Assembly: GCA_000697055.1 (NCBI GenBank)
Contig: JNDT01002372.1
Location: 1 to 59,638, forward strand
Direction: 5' to 3'
Length of the DNA stretch: 59,638 bases
Source: Saksenaea vasiformis B4078
Lineage: Eukaryota; Mucoromycota; Mucoromycetes; Mucorales; Saksenaeaceae
The position numbers were made by a program, and so were the translations under genes. Each line of letters opens with the position of its first letter. Position 1 is the first letter of the stretch. Shown here one piece after another: positions 13,452 through 24,815 of this stretch. The notes under the pieces are model-generated. The model did not search any database, was not told the origin of the DNA, and saw only the letters and a list, made by a program, of their open reading frames with translations.

Positions 13452-15315
13452 TTAATGTTTGATGACACCCTCAATACCCATAGCATATCGCATGATTTCC
13501 GCCTGTTGTCTGTTAAATTGCCTGATTTTTCAACACTTGCGTTCTTACCTTGAGAAAATCAATATTATTCACCGCAGAGAGACCAAGCGATCGAACCCAA
13601 GTAATAGGCGCGGCGTCCGTGCCAAAGAGACGATGCATTTTGTCACAGGCGCTCAACATCACGATATTCCGGACATAGCGCTCGGCAGCATACGTTCGCA
13701 AAAGATGGATATTGCCAATATCCTGTCCTTCCAGTACTCCAGTCTCTAGTACCTTAGAGAGACATTCCACATCAAGTAAACCTTGGTTAAGGCCTTGACC
13801 AGCGAGAGGATGAATTGCATGAGCGGCATCACTAGAGCAATAGATTTATCACCCCATGTCACATAGACGTAATCTTACCCCACGAGAGCAGTGCGATCCG
13901 CAACGTATCGCTCCGAGTTCCTCATTCGGAGTGGAAAGCTTGCTCGGCTGTTCTCCTGCACATCGATGACCTCGGGTGGAAGGCTCAGTTCTCGATCCAT
14001 TTTCTCATCCTCAGTTAACGCCTTTGTTGCCACGGATTCTCGCCATTCGTATTCAGTTGCAATGTCACACGCAGACACAAATGTGTTTTTATCGATTTGG
14101 GAATACAGATATTTAAGATCGACATGGGAAAGGCGGTACGCAGCATTGACAAGATGACAGAAATCTTGAGGCGGAAGACCTTTGATTAACTTGGCAATAC
14201 TAGGATGCGTTGACCAAACCATGGACGCATATCCATCACCAAGCTATATAGAAAAAAAATAACTGTAAGCTCTGGAACCAGTGTTTTCGTGTTCTTTGTC
14301 TGCTTACCGGTAACATAGCAATGGGACCCGTTGGTAAGAATCGTTGCCATGCTGTGTCATTGGCCCGCGAAGGATCTAACTTAAGCGTTGCTACAACACC
14401 ATGGGTATCGTAGTCCCAGCCTAACGACTCGATGTTGGCAAAATTTCGTACAGGGCTGTTGACACCGTCTGCACCAATCTACCCACTCCCCAATGAAAAC
14501 AAGCATAGATCCTATGTCTCCTCTCTTACCAGTAGCCGCGCCTTGAGCACGGTTCCATTTTCAAGTTGCACAGTGGGCCAGTCTGAAAGATCCATATCGC
14601 TTTCCTGTTTATCAAGTCTGATAGATGAAACGCGAGTCTTTTGTAGGATTTCCACTTGAGCACCTTCTGCACGACAGGCACTAAGCTGTTTTAAAATGGC
14701 ATGTTGCAAATGAACATTTTCAACCATATATGCAATTGCGTTATTTTCTGTAGCAGACATGCCCAGAAGTTCGGTGTCAAAGTGGATGTTTGCATCCGAT
14801 ACACCATCCCAAACGTGCATTTTACTGTATGGATTGGTCCTGTCCGTGTACATGTATTTTGCTGCGCCGATCTCTATCCAAATGAGTCAGAAATAAATCA
14901 TTTCAAGGCAGTATTGACATACTCTCCAGAAAGCTCATAGACCCGGGGGTCAATGACACCACGCGGTTGGAGTATTTGTGTTCCTCAGGCGCCCACTGAA
15001 TCGTATTTGTCAAGTCCATAGCTTCCACAAGGGCTACACGTTGTTCTCTCAAGGCTGGGTTGGATGCTACGGGAAACGAGTCAATAGTGGGCTAGCAAGA
15101 CGATATTCTGTACCGAGCGAACAAGCAAGAGCGGTTCCTGCAACGCCACCACCAATAATGACTGCATCATAGGCATTGTCCAGGTCTTTCACAACGGTGG
15201 ACATGGAACGCGCATTTAATCCAAGTGGAGGGAATCTTCTACAGGTGGTGAGCGTGTTTTGCGCGCGAAATTGAACGTGTCGCAAAGGAATCGATTTCCA
15301 AATGTGGTTCAACAT
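13452..15315 (-). CDS. COQ6: Ubiquinone biosynthesis monooxygenase Coq6
   Basis: FAD-dependent hydroxylase of coenzyme Q synthesis, acting in the mitochondrial matrix-side complex. The ATG at 15315 gives an Arg-rich presequence (MLNHIWKSIPLRHVQFRAQN). The dinucleotide-binding motif YDAVIIGGGVAGTALACSL follows, then NPALREQRVALVEAMDL, SNRVVSLTPGSM, the IGADGVNSPVRNFA motif and FPLRMRNSERYVADRTALVG. The second FAD motif DAAHAIHPLAGQGLNQGL is split across an intron, and the C-terminal exon (EIMRYAMGIEGVIKH) ends at the TAA at 13452. At least six introns of 45-70 bp are needed. The gene is divergent from PRP18, whose start is 136 bp away, so the two may share a promoter. Confidence 0.92.
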
Positions 15316-15451
15316 GGTCGGAAAAAACAACGAAATGATTTGAGGACCCCTTTCATCGGTTCTTGTGTGGCGGTGTTTCAAATTTGTTCTTTAATCGCTC
15401 TGTTCCAGAAACTTTTTTCTTTTTCTCTCAGATTCTTTCGACAATCGAACT

Positions 15452-16842
15452 ATGGATTTTTTGAAGAGTGCCATCGATGCAGAAATCTCAAAGAAGCGCA
15501 AAACTATTGAAAAAGCTGGCGAGAGAACCGGCAACAAAAAGTATGTGAGTCGAGCAGAGCTCGAACGTTTACGTGAAGAGGAATACAAGCGAGAGGAAGA
15601 AGAACGATTGAGAAAAGAGCAGGAGGTTAGCATGCTCAAGAAGGAACATTGCATAGGAACTCAAGCTTTTGGTGTTTCAGAAAAAGGAGAAGCAAAGATT
15701 AGAACGGGAAAGAGCAAAAGAGCAAGAAAAACAACAAGCGAAATCCGATGACAAGACAGAATCGTCGAATGAGGTACGGAAAGCAACCCAAGATTGAACG
15801 AGAATCATAAGACATGTATCCGTAGGAAACTGAAATCGAAACATTCAACATTTCACGAGAGGAAGTGATCCGACGTTTACGTGCCAAGAATCAGCCAATT
15901 CGCCTCTTTGGTGAAACGGATAAGCAGTGCAAGATCCGTCTGCGAGCCTTGGAACTTATGGAAGAACAGTCAGAGGTAGGGTGTTAATATGCTTATAATT
16001 CCCCATTGCTTAACTAGGGAATGTGGAATTAGGACCAAGGTCAACGAAACGATTTCATGCGTAAACTCGAAGAGATGGAGGAAGGAATGAAATTGGATGT
16101 GTTGAAACAGAAGGCCGGTGTAATCGACGACAAGAAGGATAAAAAATCAAAGAAGGCTGATCTTGTTGTAGCACCAATTCAATTGAAATTGTTGCAAAGC
16201 GATCGAGACAAACTGTTTATGCAGATTTATGCTTACTTGGTGGTAAGAAAGAGAGAAAGAAAGAAAGTATCCATGTTGCACTTGACGCTGATCGTCGTTT
16301 TATTTAGCATTCGATGGAAGAATGGGAAGAGGCTATGGATGCCCGTCCAGAAGAGGAAAAACGAAGTGGTCCAGGCAAAAGAGCAGCTGTCGTCCAGAAA
16401 CAAACAGCGGAGTATATTAAGCCGCTGCTAAGGCAATTAAAGAAAAGAGTAAGTGTGCATTCTGATTTCTGTGTCTCTCGTTTCTGACACTGAGCATTAG
16501 ACACTGGAACCGGATATTCTCGCGCGCGTAGCAGAAATCACGCATCATATGCAAAATCGCCGATACAGAGATGCACAGGATTCCTACCTGCAATTATCCA
16601 TCGGCAATGCACCATGGCCTATTGGTGTTACCATGGTGGGGTAAGTTGACTTGCAGTGATACAGCAGGAACTTAAGTTTATTTAGTATCCACGAGCGTTC
16701 CGCACGTGAAAAGATTTTCTCTTCGCAGGTGGCCCACGTTCTGAACGATGAGACATCACGCAAATGGATCCAGTCCGTCAAACGTCTAATGACATTTGCT
16801 CAGAGCAAATATCCCCCACACACATTGAGCCAAATTTCTTAA
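15452..16842 (+). CDS. PRP18: Pre-mRNA splicing factor Prp18
   Basis: Second-step splicing factor that works with Slu7 at the U5 snRNP. The ATG at 15452 gives [18 protein letters not shown] charged coiled coil ([25 protein letters not shown]) follows, then the PRP4-like motif [20 protein letters not shown], a Lys/Glu linker and the conserved Prp18 domain from [21 protein letters not shown] through [60 protein letters not shown] and the end [10 protein letters not shown]. Seven exons with short introns, for example 15626-15657, 15774-15825 and 16220-16307. The first intron looks unusually short (about 32 bp) and should be checked with RNA. All conserved helices including the invariant loop WPIGVT are present. 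Confidence 0.93.
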
Positions 16843-16937
16843 TGATAACTACGTATATATATAAATCATGCATCTATTTCCTTTCTGTTTTTTCAGCCCC
16901 TGGACCATGCATTTTATGTCTAGTTGCTATAGATCGT

Positions 16938-17737
16938 CTAGCTGTATTTTGATTTCAATATCCAAGAATTTCCTAACAAACCGCGGCCTTGGGCAGCGGC
17001 GAGACGGTAATGTTTCGCTGCCTGATGCAGATCCTTTTGGACACCCTGGCCATGATGATAACAGTAAGCAGTTTCATTTTGCGCATCTGCATCACCCAAT
17101 TCGGCTGCCATTTTAAAGAAGTAAAAGGCAGCAGCCTTGTTCTTTGTCACACCCCAGCCCTGCTGAAAGGAAACGCCAAGTTCATAAATTGCCACAATTA
17201 ACTCAGCCTTGGAAGCCTTGGCGTCATCACTCATCGCATGCAGACGGCCCAGTTCTTGGACAGAATGCTCTGCAACCTTTTGTAAATACTGAAATGCGGC
17301 CGACTCGTTGACGCGACAGCCCTAAGGAATTGCTTAATTGCTTTGCTTCATACAGCAGCAAGTGATAGCCTTTACCCATCCATGTCGCAAAGAAATTCCA
17401 TATAAAAACATACCCATGGGCGATCCTTCCTCGGCTGAAAGTCGAAACTGTTCCGTCGCTTTTTCCAATTGGCCTCGCTCGTGATACTCGATGCCTTTTT
17501 GGATGTAACGATCATCCTCTGGCGATTGGCGTGCTGGTTTTTGTCGTATGTATGGGATCTCGTTTGCATCATTTTTCTCGACAGTAAACATCTCCTGGAT
17601 CCTCTTTTCGTCTTGCAACCTACAAGCGTCGAAGTGATTAAACTTTAATGTGCGGAATTTGCTTCGAGCAAATAGTACTTTTCCGTTGCATCAGCCTTTT
17701 CCGATTTGCGAAAGACGGTTTGGAAGAGCTTTAACAT
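16938..17737 (-). CDS. Sel1-repeat protein (Nif1/Dsf2-like)
   Basis: A short Sel1-like repeat protein. The ATG at 17737 starts MLKLFQTVFRKSEKADATEK; an intron with GTACTA donor joins it to LQDEKRIQEMFTVEKNDANE. Repeats follow: DRYIQKGIEYHERGQLEKATEQFRLSAEEGSPMGMFLYGISLRHGWG, CRVNESAAFQYLQKVAEHS, then YELGVSFQQGWGVTKNKAAAFYFFKMAAELGDADAQNETAYCYHHGQGVQKDLHQAAKHYRLAAAQG. It ends in the conserved GNSWILKSKYS before the TAG at 16938. The GNSWI(Y/L)K.KY ending is shared with fungal proteins related to fission-yeast Nif1. A role as scaffold or cell-cycle regulator is only by that analogy. Confidence 0.72.
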
Positions 17738-18970
17738 CAAAAGTACGAAACAAGGGAAAGGGGTTGAGTAATCCAAATGGGATCTTCTCCTCAGTTCTTT
17801 GTCTTAAAAGGATATTGGGGGAATCACAGCTCTGTGTGGCACAAAAAAGGAAACGAAAAGGGGGGGATGATTATCAGGACCTTCGTTATGGTTCAAAAGG
17901 ATGCGAGGTTTTTCACTCCAGAGAAAACGTAGCACGCGTAGAGAGAATATGGTAATCAACGCTACGAGTAACTCAATCAAATATGGCATAGCGTTTTTCA
18001 GCTCTGCACTTTAATGAAGTTCACACCAGGGAATTCAGCGAGGCACTTCGTGGAGAAGAGTCATCAAAAGCCGACTTGTGATAAATAGTGTCTAAACAAC
18101 AGATTAGTGAGGCCTGTACGAAGGCCATCGGAACCAGGAAAGAAAACCCTCTCCTAATTTTTAGATTGATCTTGAGTAAGAATAACCTGGCTAGTAACTA
18201 CCATCCATTGCAATGTGGCGATTTTGGTCATTCTTTATCAACGGGTAGCTTCAAAGGTTAGTTCACTAGATCATACATGTTTCCGGAAAGCAAAACCGCA
18301 CCTGGTGAACAAAATAATGCCGCGTCTTTCTGGAACCTATAAATCGCCCCGTCTCGGATTTTCTTCTTTTTTTATCACAATTACATCGGAACCTATATCA
18401 TAGTGAAATTCACTTTGATATGAAGATGGAAAAGGCATTTTGTCTACAGATGTAGCAGGTCCGAACCTATGCATTATAGTGTCGATGAGGGGCAATATAT
18501 TCTTGAAAGGTTGAGATCTAATACATGGTATCTGTCCGAACTCTGTTGAAACGTGGGCAACCAGGATCTTGATAACCACTGCCGTAAAAAGATGCACAAT
18601 GCTGTTGTCCGGATCTTCAGTTAAAATAGATTACTGAGAACATCTGCTTCTCCGGATTGACGGTCTCCCGGAATGAATTGCCGGAGGATTCACTCATTAG
18701 CACATCCCGAAGGCTGAATAGCGAATCAAGCGAGATACAAATTATGAGCACCGTTCAAGAGAAAGGAAAGAAACATGTCGGAAATAATACATCTAAGCTC
18801 GAAAGTCACGATGGTAGAAACAAGTGAAGGGCATGTCTCATACAGGTTCTGATCAGCAAATGAAGCGTTCTTTCCTTGCAGAACGAATATAAGTGATGTT
18901 CTGTGATCAGGACAGGCAGACAGACTTAGGTGAAAAATGAAATTGATATTAACATTCACTCTATCCTTCC
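17738..18970. other. Intergenic, gene-poor stretch between the Sel1 gene and the mariner/Fanzor region
   Basis: No convincing gene. Minus-strand open frames at 18337-18597 and 18726-18959 have no recognisable motif and no upstream start context. The GC content rises abruptly from about 18970, where GCGC-rich words begin; I take this as the edge of the mobile element. Confidence 0.45.
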
Positions 18971-18994
18971 AGGATACCAGTGTTTACTGGGTTT

Positions 18995-19120
18995 TTCCGG
19001 GCGTTTTGCGGTCCGGCATGAGTACCCTTTGCGCTGCTGCTTTTTAAAATCTGCGCCAGGGATCATAGGATTCTGCGCTCCTTATTCGCGCTTGCCATTT
19101 ATATCTTTGCATCACAATCA
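18995..19120 (+). repeat. Left candidate terminal inverted repeat (GCGC-word cluster)
   Basis: Contains repeated CGC words (TTGCGCTGCTGC, TCTGCGCC, TTCTGCGCTC, TATTCGCGC) and aligns loosely with the reverse complement of 24690-24815. Over the 30 bases ending in CTGCGCCA, 18 match without gaps. This is suggestive, not proof. Confidence 0.35.
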
Positions 19121-19312
19121 TCCTGCTCTTTGCGCTGCGGTGGAGTACCACTTTGCATTTTTTCCTCATCCTGGGTTGCGTTCAATTCATTTTAATATTA
19201 CGCTGCAAAATGAGGTTGACGTTTGAGTCAGGCACAACATCTGTAACTTGTAACAATTTACTCCAACGTTTTGCAATGTAAAAAAAATATCCTGGGCATG
19301 GAAAAGCACAAG

Positions 19313-20248
19313 CTAAGGGTTTCTTTCTTCGTTTAAGCAACGCAGAAAGAAAGAAACCGAATGACGGATCCATCCTTGGCAGTCTGATAGTGTAACCTGT
19401 CGAGCCGATTCAATTATTCTCTGTGTCAACTGATATTCGGCATTAAGAGCTTCGCATCTTATTCCCGCCTTAACTTTGGACCGGAACTCTTCGATAGGAT
19501 TGAGGAATGGAGAGTATGGTGGGAGGTATAGGCATATGTACCCGTGCTTTTCATTTGTTTCTCTAACTATTGGGGGCTTATGAACGGAGCATTTTCCAAC
19601 ACCAGGACGTGGCCTTTCATGTCATTCTTCTCCAGTACATCCATGACGTTATTAAGTATGAAAGGAAGTGTTCAGTTCTAGTTCCAACGCGCCGGTTTAC
19701 CGTTTCTTGGCCTTGTTTTTTTGACGCTAGTTTTCGTTTTTGTATTCCAATCACGGTCTTCGGCTTGCGCAAATAAATGTCAATAACACCAGCGGACGAT
19801 ATCGCTCCTAGAATTGCGATCGTTACTCCCCTTGCTGTTGGTACAACGGCTTTGGCGGGAGTTCCACACTTTGACCGGCCGAAGGGCGTTTAATATGCAA
19901 GTTAAAGCCTGCGTCATCCAGGAAAACACAGTTCTTGCAAAAGTCGAGATCATCTATCGACTGCCATTTCAGGTTGGCCTCTTTTCTCAAGATAATAATG
20001 CGATCAGAGTTCCTTGCAGCGTGCAACTTTTTGAGCCTCTTCAGTGTTAAGCAACATTTGCTGGCCAAATGCTCATGTAAACCAGAAAGAGTAATGGAAA
20101 GCCCTTTGAAATGACTACATATAGCAGCCTTTGTTTGTTGAAGCATCGCCATAGGGTTGTCCTCGTAAAATTCGATCAAGAACTGCGAATGTTTTTCTGT
20201 CAGCCTACCATTTTCGCCAGAACATTTCTTCTTTTCTACATCAGACAT
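19313..20248 (-). pseudogene. Decayed Tc1/mariner (IS630 superfamily) transposase
   Basis: Reading the minus strand from 20248: MSDVEKKKCSGENGRLTEKH, a helix-turn-helix-like segment (AAICSHFKGLSITLSGLHEHLASKC) and the first catalytic motif VFLDDAGFNLHIKR. After a stop at about 19823 and further frame changes come a segment matching the usual AISSAGVIDI-type strand, MKGHVLVLENAP (canonical ...DNAP), LYLPPYSPFLNPIEEFRSKVKAGIR and SARQVTLSDCQGWIRHSVSFFLRCLNEE, ending at the TAG at 19313. The second catalytic Asp is replaced by Glu, and several frameshifts and stops break the frame, so this copy should not make active transposase. The third catalytic residue (Glu in NPIEEF) is kept. It lies head-to-head with the Fanzor gene, 514 bp between starts. 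Confidence 0.82.
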
Positions 20249-20762
20249 ACTCTGTTTTTTGTCTTTCTTATGTTGTCTGACGTAATTGTATCAGACTTTA
20301 TCGGCATCATGAACAACCCCAACCACTTTACAGTGCATCGGTCCCGTAAAGCGTTCCGTGTCGTGGCATAACCGTTTCCAACTCCATTCTTATATTATTC
20401 AATCTAGTACTCAACCAATGATGGTCAATGCCTTTCTTCTGGCAAAAGAATACCTGAGAGGCAATTCTCACCACAGAATATTACAGGTGTTACTATAAAA
20501 TCAGTGTTGAACAATAGTTTAGCCTGTTTGACTTCCATGATGTTGTGGTGACGACAGGATGAATAAAGAGTTTGCTAATTTTATGTCATTAATCACAATT
20601 TTTTCATTGCTCGTCTATCCATAGAGTGTCCCGCCTTTCCATTCAACCTCTTTTCCATTTCTCTTTCGCGTTTCAAGTCGTATAGTTTTTGATGCTCCTT
20701 TTTTCTTTTTTTGGTTAGTTCATTATATACGAAGACTTATCTAAGAAGCTGTGTATAGAACC

Positions 20763-23700
20763 ATGCCGAGGCGTCGACGAAAGGAATCCATTTCAAATAT
20801 GTCTCAAAACTCGGATTGGCAATCACCATTGCCAATAAAGCGGAAGAGCGGAGAAAGTGCCCCCAAGAGAAAAGTCCCAAAAATTGACATTGAGGAAGCC
20901 GAGCGCAGCGTCAATCTTGCGTTCACACACAGACTGCAACAAGCCATGGAGGCACGTGCGAGAAAGGAGGCAGAGAAGAAGAGAGAACTGTCGGATGAGG
21001 ATCTAATAGAGATGTTCGACGAGTTGAAGTCAGAACTTGTGACAAGGCGTACCCTTCCGAGGGGTATATTTGATCAGGCGGAGGAGCTCGGAGGCCATCC
21101 TGCAAAGTCTGTTCAAAGAGCTTTCGGTCGCGGTCATGATCTCGTTAAGCGGTGGATACAACATGTAGAAGAGGAGTTTGAAGACTTCGTAGAAGGAGCG
21201 AAGACAACGTACCGCGCGATTCGTTATGAACAGCGAGAGTCGTCTGATGCCACTGCGTTTAATCGTATACGTGTCTGCAATATTCCCTTTGAACGTATTG
21301 TGCGTACAGATCTGCCGCAAGAACATAAGGATATATTCCTGAAGCGGATTAAAGAGACAGCAGAAAGGCTCACCGACCTTAAGGCGGATTTGGCAGTGAC
21401 GATTCGTGCATTAATGCTAGAAACATCACGCCGTGGATTCACTATGAATAGCAGAGGAAACATATGTCTAAGGAAAGAAAACCAAGTCGACCGCGGGATC
21501 AACATTGAAGACATTCTCCCGCCGCACGCGCAAAGAGCGAAAGATGTCTTGGTGGAGGGCAGGTATATCCCAATCGCACCATTGCCTAGCAATCCTTCAA
21601 AGGCCAGAAACGCAAAGGATTTCCACAAGCTGTTTCACCAGGAACACATACACAATTTATACGTGAAATATCTATCTGCGACAGGGAGTTCTACCAGCAA
21701 TGATTCCAGTCATGCCTTGTGGAACGAGCTACAGGTCCACGATTTTCCTCTTGCTCGACACAAACTTCCTGGACTATCGTCGACAATTAGTTCCTCTATC
21801 CAGCGATTATCGACAAACGTGCTAAATATATGGAATAGTAATATATTCCAGCGGTCGCTAGACCGGTTGCTGCTGATATCTCTTCGAATGAATCTGGCAC
21901 CAAAAAGAGAAGAGAGGTACAAACAGTTAGTTGCGAGAAAAGCGAAGGAGAACAAGGACCGAAAGGAACAGAAAAGAGAAACAGTCAGCCGCCGCATCCA
22001 GTGGCAGAAACTACGCCGAGAAAGAAAAAATCGAGACAAATGTATAAAACGATCCATGAATGCGATCGAGGAAGAGAGAACGAAGTGGGAGAAGCGTGCC
22101 CGTCAGGCGCAGTTGCGAATGGACGAAATACGTCAACAATTGGAGGCAACAAAGGCAGCTTCAAAGGCACCAGGAACAAAAGAACAAAACGATGAAACGA
22201 CGCAGTTGCTCGCAAACAGAGTCTCTGACGACGAGATTGTTGATTACATGATGGATAATGATCCGGATGAATCTGAGTCTGAAAGCGATGAAGTTGACAG
22301 AGCCACAGAGAAGCAGCCTGAAGGAGAGAAAGACATATCTGCGAGAAAGATCCGGTCCCTGAAGGCAATAACAAAAAGGTTACTATTAGATTGCTCAGGA
22401 GAAGCGCTGCCGCCGAAGGGTGTCCTCACCTCAAGGCTCAGGAAGGCGTGGTCGGGTTCAGGCGATCTTAGCAAAAAGGAAATCGAACTCGTTACCCACT
22501 TGATCAAAACGTTCCATCCATTCATGCCCCCAAAGGATTCACCCAAGGATAGCATTGCACTGCATCTTCCATTGGTGATCTTATCCAACGTTGTACAGTG
22601 CGTAGCTGGTTACGATTCATATGTACGGGAGATATGCCCGTATATTAGTCCTGCCAAGATCCATGCCTTTGACATTGATGCGGTAGCGATATTTGAGATC
22701 ATGGCGTCTACAAAAGTTCCTGGTTCATTCTCCATAGTCGACCAGCATGGATATCCTATATCGTCCGCGGCATGGGCGGTTCGCAACAAAGCTGCGACTC
22801 TTGGTGCATTCGTTGACATCGCCAAAATCCGACAAATCTGTTCATCACATGGTTTAGAATTTCAGGACAGGATTGTATACAACGCTTATGGTACGGCCAA
22901 CCTTGTTGGCGAGTTACGCCAAGATGTGACCCCAGCAATATCTTACCGCGATGAGCGAAAGCGTAAGGCACGCAAAGATGGCGGCGGTGAACGATCCCGG
23001 AGACCACCACAAAATATAGAACTCGCCAAAGAAGTTGAGGTTCAAATCAAACGGCAGCAAGACGTTCTGCGAACAATAAATAAGGAGTTGCGCAAGAAGA
23101 CCGAGGTTGTCAGAGATCTGAAGTATTCACAGAAACGTGCGAAAGATAGGCCGCAGCGGAAGAGATTGAATGGGGAACTTAAAAAAGCGAAACGTGCGCG
23201 ATGTATTGCCCAGAGTAATGTTAACAAGGCGAAGGAGGACCTCAAAAAGTATCGTAGCGAAAAGCATTGCCTGCTTTTCCCTGAGGTAAGTTTCTAGGAA
23301 TTCATTCATGGACGTTTCTTTGCTAATGATGGTGAATCATGGGCAGAAAACCTCCACTTCCGGGAGTTCGCAAAAACTACCACCGCCGCCAAGTAACGAA
23401 CGGCCAGGATATGAGGATGCAGTAGAACTTATCGACATCAAGGATCTAATATCGAGTACCCAGCGCGACAATAGGAATATTTTGTTCTCTGGTACCGATT
23501 ATGGTGTATGCACCATGTCGACGACGGTTGCGCTCACCATGGAACAGTACAATACACACATCAACTGCTTCAACCGCTTCCAGGTCCTACAGTCTGAAGA
23601 CGAACCTGGAGCAATTGATGATGAGGACCAGGCAGCATTGGAACATGTAGCTAAAAGCAATAAAGTCCGTCGTATTACTGCAGGCGAACTCGAACAACGG

Positions 23701-24550
23701 TCTCTTGCGAGAAAACATAGAAGAAAACGTCAGCGAAGAAAGGTAACCGTGGAATTCGTAATATTGTTGCTGAGGCTTAATGAACTTCCTTCTAGGAGCG
23801 GTCTCGATCGGTGACCCACGCAGAAGACATATTGTCGAAGAATTCAGTTTCCAAATCCAAAAATAAAACGGAGGTATTCGAGCGACACAAGGTAAGTTGC
23901 TATTTGTTCTGAAAGTTGGGATGACATCTGTGTATAAGATTGGGCAGGATCAGCGATCGGTACTACGCGGCTTTTACTACTCCAATCGGCATAACAAAGA
24001 AAAGCGGACCCAACACTTGTTGAATGACAAAGCGTATGATCAACTGGCCAGTGCCGAGAGGCGATTCATTACCGACCAAAATCAATCACATCAACACAAG
24101 AAAAACCGCGTCGTGATGTGCATTGGTTGCGGTGGTACAGGAGTCGGATCAAGAATCTCCGGTCATACGAGGCGCGGCGGAGGTCAATTACATAGAAGGC
24201 ATAGAAGATACGCGACAGTCGCTATAGTTAACGAATACGGGACGTCGCAGATCTGTTCTTGTTGCTTTTCCCCTGTGACCCGTCCCAAGGCTTATAGAGA
24301 ACGAAATGGAAAGGAGAAACTTGTCTCGACGAATGGTAGTTCGCTCTGTATGAACTGGAAGTGCCCGCGATACAAGGCAGGCCTAAATACCATGAATCGT
24401 GATGTCGAAGCAGCCAGGTGTATAGCGATCGCAGGCTCCAGTCGTCTCCTCTCTGGATACACCTTGCCTCCGTTCAATCCCAAAAGCAGTCAATCCAAAA
24501 CTGCCTTCGTATCTTCCCACCGCGTTCCACCGACCTCCGGTGCGACGTAG
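20763..24550 (+). CDS. Fanzor (eukaryotic TnpB-like RNA-guided nuclease)
   Basis: Four exons: 20763-23285, 23347-23742, 23796-23891 and 23948-24550, all phase 0, about 1205 aa (the acceptor of intron 3 could instead be at 23938). The N-terminal ~840 residues are highly charged with nuclear-localisation-like clusters (MPRRRRKES; KRKSGESAPKRK) and long coiled coils (about residues 380-460 and 750-830). The C-terminal ~370 residues are the nuclease: RuvC-I Asp892 in FSGTDYGVCTMS; VVMCIGCGGTGVGSRISGHTRR; Glu1101 in VAIVNEYGTSQICSCC; a zinc ribbon with C1108/C1111 and C1139/C1144; and RuvC-III Asp1157 in NTMNRDVEAARCIAIAG. In Fanzors the catalytic RuvC-II Glu is known to have moved to such an alternative site, which E1101 fits. 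All three catalytic acids and four cysteines are present and the frame is open, so it may be active. It is longer than the usual 400-850 aa Fanzor. Start: the first ATG in frame; an upstream in-frame GTG is not used. Confidence 0.85.
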
Positions 24551-24592
24551 GTCCCCGTATCCACGGGAATACCTTCGGGGTAAGTGGACTAC
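24547..24592 (+). ncRNA. Candidate Fanzor guide-RNA scaffold: three-way junction overlapping the Fanzor stop codon
   Basis: The 46 nt starting inside the stop codon can fold completely by eye. The outer stem is GTA-(G bulge)-GTCC (24547-24554) with GGACTAC (24586-24592). Hairpin 1 is CCGT-ATCC-ACGG (24555-24566). Hairpin 2 is TACC-TTCGG-GGTA (24570-24582), which includes a C(UUCG)G-type loop. Known TnpB and Fanzor guide RNAs are encoded at the 3' end of the nuclease gene and often overlap its end, so position and structure fit. The variable guide would then lie 3' of the scaffold, toward the element end near 24800. No transcript evidence is available. Confidence 0.45.
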
Positions 24593-24689
24593 ATATCACA
24601 GTAATATCAAATATGCTTACCACCATGGACGTTTACGTTGGGCGAGATGAATTCTGCGTCGTGTAGAACCAAGTTTACGTAAGTTCAAT

Positions 24690-24815
24690 TTTATGCGAGA
24701 GATTGCGTTGCACTAAATGGCGCGAATTTAATCCTGTTTCAGGGCGAACTTGGAAATCACATGGCGCAGAACTTTATTTCACCCTGCGTAAAATTTCATG
24801 AAATATCTAGTATAT
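24690..24815 (-). repeat. Right candidate terminal inverted repeat
   Basis: The reverse complement contains TTACGCAGGG, TTCTGCGCCA, ATTCGCGCCATTTA and GCAACGCAATC, words found in the same order at 19017-19119. Spacing is not conserved exactly. If this is the right end, the guide sequence of any Fanzor RNA should be read near or just beyond it. Confidence 0.35.

Noticed and set aside
21985..22374. Minus-strand frames across the Fanzor N-terminal region
   Set aside because: No motif; they are shadows of the long plus-strand exon.
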